DNA of 64,000 nt from CAYRNY01 sp964425755 (GTDB lineage Bacteria > Chloroflexota > Anaerolineae > Aggregatilineales > Aggregatilineaceae). The translations under genes were made by a program, and so were the position numbers. The stretch spans positions 186,001 through 250,000 of the forward strand of contig CAYRNY010000002.1 in assembly GCA_964425755.1 (NCBI GenBank), given 5' to 3'. This document shows positions 28,762-36,860 of the stretch, one piece after another. The notes below the pieces were generated by a model. That model made no database searches. It saw only the letters and a program-made list of their open reading frames with translations, and was not told the DNA's origin. How positions within the stretch are numbered: the first letter of the stretch is position 1; each line of letters begins with the position of its first letter.

Positions 28762-29215
28762 AGGTGCTTCTCCCTGTGCTGCACGTTTGAGCGCTGTTAA
28801 GCCGGAAGCGAATAACGACACATGACGTGCCAAACGGTGCATGACGCGAGGGAAGGACGAATCCCCCCGGCTTGAAGAGAGACGGACGCAGCGCGTCGTT
28901 GGTAAGTGGACACGGCCCGGTTGAACCTGACGAATAGCAGATTATAACCGCGAAGCATGTAGAGCGTCCAGCCCGGTTTTCGCCAATTGCGCAATTCAGC
29001 ATGCAGCGGAATGTGCCATTGGTGGCCGGCATGGCAGGCCGTAGTATACGGGAAGCGGTGTTGATCCGTTGAGAGTGGGTAATGGCAGCCAAAGCTTGAG
29101 TCGATCTTTGCGCTTTTTCAACAGAACTCTAACCCACAAGCGGCGCGTTATGCATTAGAATCACAACGTATGTTTGCATTGCGCCTTAGCAGATTTTCCC
29201 CCAGGAGCAGATCTA
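28762..29215. other. Divergent intergenic region
   Basis: The 454 bases separate the minus-strand exporter operon from the plus-strand gene at 29216 and must hold both promoters. I see no conserved coding frame, no RNA gene and no long repeat. A TAGAAT hexamer at about 29156 is a possible -10 element for the plus-strand gene, without a good -35. Confidence 0.5.
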
Positions 29216-29902
29216 GTGACCGATCCCCGACGACCTGACGCTCCCTTTTCCTCCGACGCTTTACCCGCTGACCGCCCGAAGTACCGCATTATGCGGAAAG
29301 GAAGCCGCTATAACATTCTGGGACCCCATGGACGCGTGTTTACCAAGTACCGGAGCGCGAGCACAGCCGGGCCGCGCTGGGAAGAGCTGACACATACGCC
29401 CTGGCCGTACGCGAGCAGCGCTTACACGCGCGGGCGCCGGCTGTGGGAGTTGGGCCTGATCGACCGGCAGCAGGTCGGCGCGCAGGAGATCAACATCAGG
29501 CCAGGTAGCGGAGCCCGGCCCGCAAGCCAACCGGAACAGAGTGAGTCGCCTGTTGCTCGCGTGCCACCGGAACCGCCAGCGATCGTGGTGCCGCTGGCGT
29601 GTTTTGCGCTACCTGCGCCGTCGCTGGACCGCGAAAGCCACGAGCGGATGCTGCGGGCGCTGCAACGCGATCCCGCGCTGCTGTTCACGCCGGAAGCGCA
29701 GCACGCCCTGCGTAACGAGGTGCTCTACCACCGGCCCCAGGCCCGCTGGGCGCAGCATTTGTTGAATCTGCTGGCCCGCTACGAGCGCCAGCAGCGGCGG
29801 CAGCGTCCCGCCCCGGTGGACCCGGAAACCGTGCTGCAGAAACATATCGCGTGGCAGGAACACCGGATCAATATGGCGGCGATCGCGTCGCTGTCGTGCT
29901 AA
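29216..29902 (+). CDS. Hypothetical protein (228 aa)
   Basis: The GTG at 29216 with CAGGAG 8 bases upstream is preferred over an in-frame ATG at 29174. The product is basic and Pro/Arg-rich. The N-terminal part has YRIMRKGSRYNILGPHGRVFTKY, a short basic beta-like segment; the middle is a Pro-rich linker; the C-terminal third is helical (SHERMLRALQRDP, ARWAQHLLNLLARYERQQRRQR). No signal peptide, membrane helix or catalytic motif is visible. I do not recognise the family. The basic N-terminal and Arg-rich helix could bind nucleic acid (inference). A terminator follows directly. Confidence 0.65.
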   Translation: MTDPRRPDAPFSSDALPADRPKYRIMRKGSRYNILGPHGRVFTKYRSASTAGPRWEELTHTPWPYASSAYTRGRRLWELGLIDRQQVGAQEINIRPGSGARPASQPEQSESPVARVPPEPPAIVVPLACFALPAPSLDRESHERMLRALQRDPALLFTPEAQHALRNEVLYHRPQARWAQHLLNLLARYERQQRRQRPAPVDPETVLQKHIAWQEHRINMAAIASLSC

Positions 29903-29929
29903 GCGTAACGCTAGAGCGCACCAATCACG

Positions 29930-29960
29930 CGCCCTGTGGCACACGTCGCAGGGCGTTTTG
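29930..29960 (+). terminator. Rho-independent terminator
   Basis: CGCCCTG (29930-29936) pairs with CAGGGCG (29949-29955) and is followed by TTTTGTC, 27 bases after the stop of the hypothetical gene. Confidence 0.75.
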
Positions 29961-29997
29961 TCTCAGATGGGCGCAGGGCGATCGCGGACTGTGCGGG

Positions 29998-30026
29998 TTT
30001 ACAGGGCGGTGCGAAGGCTCTATAAT
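29998..30026 (+). promoter_or_regulatory. Sigma-70-like promoter of the DUF368 gene
   Basis: TTTACA at 29998-30003 and a perfect TATAAT at 30021-30026 are separated by 17 bases, the ideal spacing. The start codon of the transporter gene is at 30086, leaving a leader of about 50 bases. Confidence 0.75.
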
Positions 30027-30085
30027 GCTGCGGTGGCTTCGGTTGAGCTATACACCACTGTCAGTGAGTTCGAGAGAGTCGAGAT

Positions 30086-31078
30086 ATGCAGCGGTTTCGC
30101 AAATGGCTGAAACAGACGATGCGGCAGCGCGCCGCGATGTTGCGGTTGTTCATTACGGGGTTCAGCATGGGGTCCGCGGACCTGGTGCCGGGGGTCAGCG
30201 GCGGGACCATGGCGTTGATCTTCGGGATCTATGAGGAGCTAATCCACAGCATCAAAATCGTGAGCGGCAAGGCGGTCAAGCTGGTTTTGCAGGGCAAGAT
30301 CAAGGACGGGCTGTCGGCTGTGCCGTGGCGATTCCTGGTTCCGGTAGGGCTGGGGATACTGGTCGCGGTATTCTCGCTGGCGAACCTGATTTCATATTTG
30401 CTGACCAACCATCCGGTGTTTATATGGTCGTTCTTCTTTGGCCTGGTGGCGGCATCGGTGTGGGTTGTGGGGGGCAGAGTGGGGCACTGGAACGTGCGTA
30501 CGTATGTTGCGCTGCTGGTGGGCGCGGCTGGAACCTATCTTTTGGTGGGGGCGGTCCCGGTCGAGACGCCCGCGACGCTGCCCGCGTTTTTCGTGGCGGG
30601 GATGATCGCGATCATGGCGATGATCATGCCGGGAGTTTCGGGTTCATTCCTCTTGGTGTTGATCGGTAAATACGCTCAGGTGCTGGAACTGGTGACGACG
30701 CGTGATGTGTTCACGCTGGGCGTGTTCATGCTGGGGGCGGTGGCCGGCCTAGCGCTGTTTTCCCGGCTGTTGTCCTACATGTTCGTGCATTATCACCACA
30801 CGATGATGGCGTTCTTGACCGGGGTACTGCTGGGATCGCTGCGCAAGGTGTGGCCCTGGAAGGAAACGATCGAGTCGGAGCTGGACCTGCACGGGAATGA
30901 GGTGATTCTGGTGGAGGCGAATCGCCTGCCTGCTGCCGTCAATGGGGAGTTGGCGCTGGCGGTGGCGTTAGCGGTGATCGCGGTCGTGCTGATCGTGTCC
31001 CTGAGCAGGCATGAAACGACCAAGGAGCAGGTGAAAGAAGAGCTCGACGATCTGGTGCAGTCGAGCGAGCTGGGCTGA
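30086..31078 (+). CDS. popT: DUF368 (PopT-type) polyprenyl-phosphate transporter
   Basis: A 330-residue polytopic membrane protein with about eight or nine hydrophobic helices. The DUF368 signature appears twice as an internal pseudo-repeat: SADLVPGVSGGTMALIFG near residue 35 and MIMPGVSGSFLLVLIGKY near residue 190. DUF368 proteins (PopT) were shown to return undecaprenyl phosphate across the cytoplasmic membrane for envelope polymer synthesis (family knowledge). The C-terminus is a short charged cytoplasmic helix. It has its own promoter and terminator, so it is monocistronic. The flippase and glycosyltransferases at 35-39 kb use the same lipid carrier class, which fits the envelope theme. 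Confidence 0.9.
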   Translation: MQRFRKWLKQTMRQRAAMLRLFITGFSMGSADLVPGVSGGTMALIFGIYEELIHSIKIVSGKAVKLVLQGKIKDGLSAVPWRFLVPVGLGILVAVFSLANLISYLLTNHPVFIWSFFFGLVAASVWVVGGRVGHWNVRTYVALLVGAAGTYLLVGAVPVETPATLPAFFVAGMIAIMAMIMPGVSGSFLLVLIGKYAQVLELVTTRDVFTLGVFMLGAVAGLALFSRLLSYMFVHYHHTMMAFLTGVLLGSLRKVWPWKETIESELDLHGNEVILVEANRLPAAVNGELALAVALAVIAVVLIVSLSRHETTKEQVKEELDDLVQSSELG

Positions 31079-31119
31079 TCACGGTTTGTGCCGTAATCTG
31101 CAGCATCTCTGACTTGCAG

Positions 31120-31142
31120 CCGGGCCACGCGCCCGGTTTTTT
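31120..31142 (+). terminator. Rho-independent terminator
   Basis: CCGGGC and GCCCGG form a tight stem around CACGC, followed by TTTTTT, 42 bases after the transporter stop codon. Confidence 0.88.
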
Positions 31143-31280
31143 GTTGCAGGCGAATAAGTATCATCCGGCAGGCCGTGCCGTGACAGAAGGCCATACAAAG
31201 TGGTGGGTGCGCTCCGTATACTGGATATACGCGTTAACCGGAAAAACCAGACGAAAATTATAGTTATGTGAGGGCACTCT

Positions 31281-32885
31281 ATGAAGACATTCGTTCCACT
31301 TGGCAACGAGGCGATCGCGCAGGGGGCACTGGATGCGGGACTGTCCGGCGTGTACGCGTACCCGGGCACGCCGTCCACCGAGATCACGGAGTATATCCAG
31401 CGTGCGCCGGAAACGCGCGAGCGCGGGATTCACTGCGACTGGGCCGCCAACGAAAAGACCGCGATGGAAGCCGCGCTCGGCATGTCCTACGCGGGCAAAC
31501 GCGCGCTGGTGTGCATGAAGCACGTCGGGCTGAACGTGGCGGCGGACCCGTTCATGAACTCCGCGATCACCGGGGCGCATGGCGGGCTGGTGTACGTCGT
31601 TGCCGATGACCCGTCGATGCATTCGTCGCAGAACGAGCAGGACACGCGCTATTACGGGCGCTTCGCGATGATCCCGGTGCTGGAACCGGCGAACCAGCAG
31701 GAAGCGTATGACGTGCCGTTTTACGCGTTTGAACTCTCCGAGAAGCATAACGTCCCGGTGCTGGTGCGCATGGTGACGCGGCTGTCACATTCGCGCGCGG
31801 ACATTGTGACGCGCGATCCGCTGCCGGAGAATGAACTCGCCCTGCCGCAGGACCCGCTGCAATTCCTGCTGCTGCCGTCGCGCTCGCGGCGTAGTTATGC
31901 CGACCTGATCGCGAAACAGGACGCGTTCGAGCAGGCGGCGGCGGACTCGCCGTTCAACCGCTACGTGGACGGGCCGGATAAAAGCATGGGGTTCATCGCG
32001 TGCGGGATCACGTACAACTACTTGATGGAGAATTTCCCGGATGGCTGCCCGCATCCCGTGCTGAAGATCGCGCAGTACCCGCTGCCGCGCGCGTTGGTGG
32101 CGCGGTTGATGGACGCGGTCGAGCAAGTGATGGTACTGGAAGACGGGATGCCGCTGGTCGAGGAATTGCTGCGCGGTTTCCCGTATGAGTCGGAGCGCGT
32201 GCGCGGGCGGTTGGACGGTACGCTGCCACGCACGGGCGAGCTCGACCCGACGCATGTCGCGAAGGCGTTGGGGCGCGAGGTGCCGCGCGTCGCTTCATCT
32301 CCGGTGGACCTGGTCGCGAACCGGCCTCCGCAGTTGTGCCAGGGCTGCCCGCATGGCGACACGTTCCGCGCGTTGAACGAAGCGCTTGAGCCTTACGGTG
32401 ACGGGCACGTGTTTTCGGATATCGGCTGCTACACGCTGGGTGTGATGCCGCCGTACAACGCGATCAACACCTGCGTGGATATGGGCGCGTCGGTGACGAT
32501 GGCGAAGGGCGCGGCGGATGCCGGGCTGCGGCCTGCGGTTGCCGTGATCGGCGATTCGACATTCAGCCACAGCGGGATGACCGGGCTGCTGGACGTGGTC
32601 AATTCCGGCCTGCCGGTGAAGGTCGTGATCGTGGACAACGCGACGACCGCGATGACCGGCGGGCAGGATCACGCCGGGCAGGGCCACCTGGAAGATATCG
32701 CGGTTGGGCTGGGCGTGCCGGAAGACCACGTGCGCGTGATCACGCCGCTGCCGCGCCAGCACGCGCAGAACGTCGCCGTGATCAACGAGGAACTGGCTTA
32801 CGGCGGCGCGTCGGTGATCATCGCGCGGCGTGAGTGCATCGAAACGGCGAAACGCAAACGCAAGACCGCGCGGGCGAAGGCGTAA
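31281..32885 (+). CDS. iorA: Indolepyruvate/2-oxoacid ferredoxin oxidoreductase alpha subunit, lacking ferredoxin domain
   Basis: A 534-residue IorA-like protein. The N-terminal pyrimidine-binding domain has LGNEAIAQGALDAG and YPGTPSTEITEY; the C-terminal TPP-pyrophosphate domain has CQGCPHGDTFRAL, DIGCYTLGVMPP and GDSTFSHSGMTGLLD with VDNATTAMTGGQ. IorA enzymes normally end with a two-cluster ferredoxin domain carrying eight cysteines; here the protein stops after the TPP domain with a single late Cys and a basic tail (KRKRKTARAKA). Electron transfer must therefore use a separate protein, or the enzyme family is a variant. The beta subunit begins 10 bases downstream. The real substrate (aryl pyruvates or other 2-oxoacids) is uncertain. 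Confidence 0.85.
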   Translation: MKTFVPLGNEAIAQGALDAGLSGVYAYPGTPSTEITEYIQRAPETRERGIHCDWAANEKTAMEAALGMSYAGKRALVCMKHVGLNVAADPFMNSAITGAHGGLVYVVADDPSMHSSQNEQDTRYYGRFAMIPVLEPANQQEAYDVPFYAFELSEKHNVPVLVRMVTRLSHSRADIVTRDPLPENELALPQDPLQFLLLPSRSRRSYADLIAKQDAFEQAAADSPFNRYVDGPDKSMGFIACGITYNYLMENFPDGCPHPVLKIAQYPLPRALVARLMDAVEQVMVLEDGMPLVEELLRGFPYESERVRGRLDGTLPRTGELDPTHVAKALGREVPRVASSPVDLVANRPPQLCQGCPHGDTFRALNEALEPYGDGHVFSDIGCYTLGVMPPYNAINTCVDMGASVTMAKGAADAGLRPAVAVIGDSTFSHSGMTGLLDVVNSGLPVKVVIVDNATTAMTGGQDHAGQGHLEDIAVGLGVPEDHVRVITPLPRQHAQNVAVINEELAYGGASVIIARRECIETAKRKRKTARAKA

Positions 32886-32895
32886 GGGGGGCGCG

Positions 32896-33474
32896 ATGAA
32901 GTACGATATTGTGCTGGCCGGTGTTGGGGGACAGGGCGTGCTGTCGATCGCCGCGATCCTCGGCATGGCCGCGGTTGAGAAGGGGCTGCGCATCAAGCAG
33001 GCCGAGGTACACGGTATGTCGCAGCGCGGCGGCGCGGTGCAGAGTCACTTTCGTGTTGCGGACCGCGCGATCCATTCCGACCTGATCCCGTACGGCGACG
33101 CGGACATGGTGCTCTCGATGGAGCCGATGGAGACGCTGCGCTATACCGCGTTTCTGGGGCCGGACGGGGTGATCGTGACCGAACAGAATCCGTTTGTGAA
33201 CATCCCGAACTACCCGGACCTGGACGCGATCCATGCAGAGTTGCGGCGCTTCCCGCGCGCGTACCTGGTCGACGCGCAGGGTATCGCGCGGGAGATGCGC
33301 GCGACGCGGGCGTCAAACATGGTGCTGCTGGGCGCGGCGTCGGTCTTCGTGCCGCTGGCGGCGGATGCGTTGGAGAGCGCGATTGAAGCAGTATTCGGGC
33401 GCAAGGGGGCGCAGGTCGTGGAGACGAACATCGAAGCGTTCCGGCACGGTCGGGAGGTGGTTGAAGCGCGCTGA
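32896..33474 (+). CDS. iorB: Indolepyruvate/2-oxoacid ferredoxin oxidoreductase beta (gamma-type) subunit
   Basis: The ATG at 32896 with AAGGGGGG upstream gives 192 residues; an upstream in-frame GTG lies inside iorA. The N-terminus MKYDIVLAGVGGQGVLSIA and the motif AEVHGMSQRGGAVQSHFR are the hallmark of the gamma domain of 2-oxoacid:ferredoxin oxidoreductases, and IorB has the same fold. It pairs with the TPP subunit encoded 10 bases upstream. A strong terminator follows at 33498, so the operon has two genes and no ferredoxin. Confidence 0.92.
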   Translation: MKYDIVLAGVGGQGVLSIAAILGMAAVEKGLRIKQAEVHGMSQRGGAVQSHFRVADRAIHSDLIPYGDADMVLSMEPMETLRYTAFLGPDGVIVTEQNPFVNIPNYPDLDAIHAELRRFPRAYLVDAQGIAREMRATRASNMVLLGAASVFVPLAADALESAIEAVFGRKGAQVVETNIEAFRHGREVVEAR

Positions 33475-33497
33475 CCGAGCAACCTTTGAAACCTGCG

Positions 33498-33531
33498 ACC
33501 GGGACCGGCGATGTGCCGATCCCGGTTTTTT
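33498..33531. terminator. Terminator between convergent genes
   Basis: ACCGGGA and TCCCGGT form a stem with an inner imperfect helix, followed by TTTTTT on the plus strand. It ends iorAB and lies 19 bases from the stop of the convergent LysM gene. Confidence 0.85.
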
Positions 33532-33549
33532 GTTCGTGCTGGCGTGGTA

Positions 33550-34998
33550 TCACCACTGCACGCGTACTGGCGTGCCGATCGGTGCCCAGTTCCACACCCA
33601 TTGAGCATCGGGCGTGTACATGTTCACGCAGCCGTGACTCATGGGCGTGCCGAAATTGCTGTGCCAGTAGGTGCCGTGCAGCGAGTAGCCCTTGTAGAAG
33701 TACAGCACATACGGCACGCCGGGCAGGTTATAGCCGGGGCCGGACATGGTCTGCGATTCGTACTTGAGATAAACCTTGAAATTCCCCTGGACGGTGGGGA
33801 ACGCCGCGGTCCCGGTGGACACCAGCATGCTCTTGAGAAGCTGCCCATCTTCATACGCGTAGACACGCTGATCGCTGAGATCGACCACGATCTGTTTGCC
33901 GGTGGTGATCGTGGGGGCAGGTGCGGCGGGCGGCGCGCTGGACTGCGGGACGTAGCTGCCCGGTGCGTAGTCCTGGGCCGGGATGACCAACGTCTGCCCG
34001 GCGAAAATCTGGTTCGGGTTGGTGATGTTGTTCGCCATCGCTAGCGTGGGATAGCTCAGGCCGTACTGCGCCGCGATCGCCGATAGGTGCTCGCCCGCTC
34101 TGACGGTGTGCGTGCGCTCACCTGAAGCGGCTGATGCTGCGGCGGGAGCAGGGTTCGCTGCCGGGGCCGGTGCGGGTTCAGCCGCCGGGGCCGGTGCCGG
34201 GTCCAGGATGCCGAGGTCTTGGACCGAGGGGGCCGGATTGACCGCGGCGACCTGATCGGGCACGGCGTAGGCAAATTGCGCGGATTGTGCAGATTGTGCA
34301 GCTTGCTCGGACGGGGTGATGATGCCGAGGTCTTCGGTCTGGATTTGTGGACGGATCGCCTGCACCTGGTCAGGCACAGCAAAGGCAGGCTGGCCGGATG
34401 CTGTCGAGTTACCGAGATCGCCGTCCGGCTGCGAATCATCGGGTGTGTCCTGGGCGGGGATCTCCAGCGCGAGGGCTGCCGCGGACGCCGGATCGGCTGC
34501 TTCATCACTCACGCCAGGCACCAGCAGCTTTTGCCCGACCAGAATGTGACCGGGGTTGCCCAGTCCGTTGGCAGCGGCGATGACTTCCCAGCCCAGGCCG
34601 TATTGCTGCGCGATGCTGGTCAGGGTCTCGCCGCGCTGCACGACGTGATAGACGGACGTGTCTGGCGCGGGGTTGACCGCTGCGCTGTGCAGCGTGGGTT
34701 CGCCTGTCTCTGCGGCGGATGAGTCCGCGTGGCCCGGGATCGTGAGTACCTGTCCGGCGAAGATGCGTGTCGGGTCGCTGATGGCGTTGGCGGTGACGAG
34801 CTGGTCGACGGTCAAACCGTAATGCAGCGCGATACGGTAGAGATTTTCGCCAGCCTGGACGGTGTGCGTCGCGCTGCCGTCCTGCGCGGCGACCGGGGAG
34901 ACGGCGCCAGCGAAAACGAACGCGAGCAGCACGGTTAGGGCCAAGGATGCGGCACGCCGCACAGCGAATAGAGTGGGATAGACATGGGCTTGGTTCAT
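33550..34998 (-). CDS. LysM-repeat L,D-transpeptidase (YkuD)
   Basis: From the ATG at 34998 the protein has 482 residues and an N-terminal signal peptide (core SLALTVLLAFVFAGAV, cleavage near VAAQD). Three LysM domains follow (HTVQAGENLYRIALHYG; YHVVQRGETLTSIAQQYG; HTVRAGEHLSAIAAQYG), separated by Ala/Pro-rich linkers. The C-terminal YkuD domain has HGTYWHSNFG and SHGCVN with catalytic Cys at about 457. Such enzymes form 3-3 cross-links in, or anchor proteins to, peptidoglycan (family knowledge), so this organism very likely has a peptidoglycan wall. Upstream in-frame codons to 35133 lack signal features. AAAGGA lies 12 bases before the start, slightly far. Confidence 0.92.
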   Translation of the reverse strand: MNQAHVYPTLFAVRRAASLALTVLLAFVFAGAVSPVAAQDGSATHTVQAGENLYRIALHYGLTVDQLVTANAISDPTRIFAGQVLTIPGHADSSAAETGEPTLHSAAVNPAPDTSVYHVVQRGETLTSIAQQYGLGWEVIAAANGLGNPGHILVGQKLLVPGVSDEAADPASAAALALEIPAQDTPDDSQPDGDLGNSTASGQPAFAVPDQVQAIRPQIQTEDLGIITPSEQAAQSAQSAQFAYAVPDQVAAVNPAPSVQDLGILDPAPAPAAEPAPAPAANPAPAAASAASGERTHTVRAGEHLSAIAAQYGLSYPTLAMANNITNPNQIFAGQTLVIPAQDYAPGSYVPQSSAPPAAPAPTITTGKQIVVDLSDQRVYAYEDGQLLKSMLVSTGTAAFPTVQGNFKVYLKYESQTMSGPGYNLPGVPYVLYFYKGYSLHGTYWHSNFGTPMSHGCVNMYTPDAQWVWNWAPIGTPVRVQW

Positions 34999-35168
34999 GT
35001 TAATGTGTTGTCCTTTACAACTATAACGAGTCCCAAACACGAACCCCATCGTTAGAAAAAGGTATGTGTTGCGCCTACTTGTAAAGTGTATTAGGTTTCG
35101 CGATAGCTGGCAATTACGGGAAAACAGGCCCATATTTGAGCCATTGGCGTGGCGAAGATGCTGCAGGA

Positions 35169-35339
35169 ATGCGAGAATTATTTCGCATAGTCATAAACAA
35201 GGGGCAGGAAACACGATGTGTTGTTCGCCCGGAACGCAGCGGATCAAGTAGTGCAGCGGTGAAGGCACTCGGCGCTTCACTTCGTGTAGTCATTAGCAGC
35301 ATAGAAAAGCCACACACAAGGATCAGCACAGACGCTTGA
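35169..35339 (+). CDS. Possible small protein (56 aa), weak
   Basis: In the 324-base gap 34999-35322 an ATG at 35169 opens a frame reading MRELFRIVINKGQETRC and ending HTRISTDA. Its last 21 bases are the outer arm of a perfect inverted repeat with the convergent flippase gene, so both strands encode the peptide TRISTDA. An in-frame TTG start exists further upstream. The ribosome-binding site (AGGA directly before ATG) is too close. The frame may be fortuitous. Otherwise the gap must hold the promoter of the LysM gene; I see no other feature in it. Confidence 0.2.
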   Translation: MRELFRIVINKGQETRCVVRPERSGSSSAAVKALGASLRVVISSIEKPHTRISTDA

Positions 35340-35454
35340 GTTCGCTTAACAATCGTTTCAATGCCAGTGGACGGATCAACCCCAGCCACAGCACGTATAC
35401 CCCTGCGCCTGCTGTCCCTGTGATCACCAGCCTAGCGTCTGTGCTGATCCTTGT
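35316..35454. repeat. Perfect 21-bp inverted repeat at the 3' end of the flippase gene
   Basis: ACAAGGATCAGCACAGACGCT at 35316-35336 (21 bases, given here as positions; core AGGATCAGCACAGACGC) is the exact reverse complement of 35434-35454. The 97 bases between encode the C-terminal helix of the flippase. The outer arm contains the flippase stop codon; the inner arm is coding. A chance match of this length is very unlikely, so it reflects a short inverted duplication or a functional hairpin. Confidence 0.85.
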
Positions 35455-36804
35455 CTGTTCCGTGTAGTGCAGGACAGGCGCGGCGGCGAGCGCCAGCAGC
35501 AGGGTGCCGGTCGCAGCAGGAACCAGCGCACCCAACCAGCGGCGCAGCGAGAGCCCGGTTGTGCCGAACAGCAGCAGCCAGGACAGCGGCTGGAGCAGGA
35601 ACCCCGTCAGCACGATCAGCAGCGCCACCCCGGCGATACCGTGCCGCACGCCGACCACGAAGGCCGTGAGATAACACGGCACGCTGGCGAGTTCTAGCAG
35701 GGTGTGCAGGTGCGGGCGGTTCAGGGCGCGGTAAACCGGGCCGTTGAGCATCCCCGTCGCGGCACGCAGACCGCCTACCGCGAGAATCTGCGCGGGGAGT
35801 GCTGCCGGTGCCCACCGCGATCCAAGCAGCCAGGGCAGCAGCACCGGCGCGCTGATCGCCAGCAGCGCCAGCACCGGGAACGCGAACAGCGTCGCCAACG
35901 TCAGGCTTTCCAGGTAGGCCGCCTGTAAGCGCGCGCGATCTGTTTGCAGGCGGCTGAAGACCGGGTATAACACGACGGCGATTCCCCCCAGCACGTCGTA
36001 GACAGGCCACGCCATAAACGCATATGCGAGCGCGTAATAGCCGAGCGCATCCGGGCCGAGGTAAAAGCCGACGATCTGGTCATCCAGTTTCGTGATGCTC
36101 GCACTCAGCGCTGCGAAGATCGCCACGCTGGGCGCGAAACGCCACAGGTCACGCAGCGCGGCGGGGGAGACGTTCAGCGCGGGACGGTATCCGGCGCGTC
36201 GCGCGATCAACCCCAGCGTGATCGCGTTCACCAGCGCGACATGCGCGACGAGGCTCCAGGCCCCGGCCCCGGCGGCAGCCAGGAGTACCGCGCCGATCCC
36301 CGCAACCAGCAACCCAGCGATCCGGACCAGTGCCAGCGTGCGAAAATCCATGTGGCGGTGGAGCAGGGCACGCGGCACGGTGCTGAACGCACGGAGCAGG
36401 GCGGCGAAGGCCATGCCCACCAGCAGCGGCGCGAGCTGCGGTTGGCCGAACCAGGCCGCGAGCGGCGCTGCCAGCGCGATCAGGCTGGCGGCGGCAACGA
36501 GTGTGATGGCGGTCACGCTCCAGAAGGCGCTATCCAACACGCGTGGGGTCAGGTCCGCGCGCTGGATCAGTGCGTCCTGAAAGCCGATCGGCAGGATGTG
36601 CTCGATCAGCAGCTGGGCCAGCGCCGCGATCGCCACCAGCCCGAAATCCGCCGGGGAGAGCAGGCGCGTCAGTGCCAGCGTGGTGATCCCTGCGAGCAGG
36701 TAGCGCCCACTGGCACCAAGCATGGCCCATAACCCGCCGTGCAACGTCGCGGCACGGGTGGGCGGGGACGCGGCGTACACTGGCGCTGTGGTATCCGGCG
36801 GCAT
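35323..36804 (-). CDS. Polysaccharide flippase (Wzx-like, MOP superfamily)
   Basis: A 493-residue polytopic protein with about 12-14 hydrophobic helices. The N-terminal LSPADFGLVAIAALAQLL segment and FQDALIQR are typical of the oligosaccharide flippase (polysacc_synt/Wzx/TuaB-like) group, as is the middle DDQIVGFYLGPDALGYYALAY. It would move a lipid-linked saccharide across the membrane. It is divergent from the two glycosyltransferase genes beginning at 36861, with which it probably forms a small glycan locus. The C-terminal tail beyond the last helices lies between the two arms of the 21-bp inverted repeat, so the terminus may have been changed by the event that made the repeat. Confidence 0.88.
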   Translation of the reverse strand: MPPDTTAPVYAASPPTRAATLHGGLWAMLGASGRYLLAGITTLALTRLLSPADFGLVAIAALAQLLIEHILPIGFQDALIQRADLTPRVLDSAFWSVTAITLVAAASLIALAAPLAAWFGQPQLAPLLVGMAFAALLRAFSTVPRALLHRHMDFRTLALVRIAGLLVAGIGAVLLAAAGAGAWSLVAHVALVNAITLGLIARRAGYRPALNVSPAALRDLWRFAPSVAIFAALSASITKLDDQIVGFYLGPDALGYYALAYAFMAWPVYDVLGGIAVVLYPVFSRLQTDRARLQAAYLESLTLATLFAFPVLALLAISAPVLLPWLLGSRWAPAALPAQILAVGGLRAATGMLNGPVYRALNRPHLHTLLELASVPCYLTAFVVGVRHGIAGVALLIVLTGFLLQPLSWLLLFGTTGLSLRRWLGALVPAATGTLLLALAAAPVLHYTEQTRISTDARLVITGTAGAGVYVLWLGLIRPLALKRLLSELKRLC

Positions 36805-36860
36805 GATCGGGTGCGTACCTCACGCAGGCTGAATCGCTGCGCCAACTATATGTGAGTATA

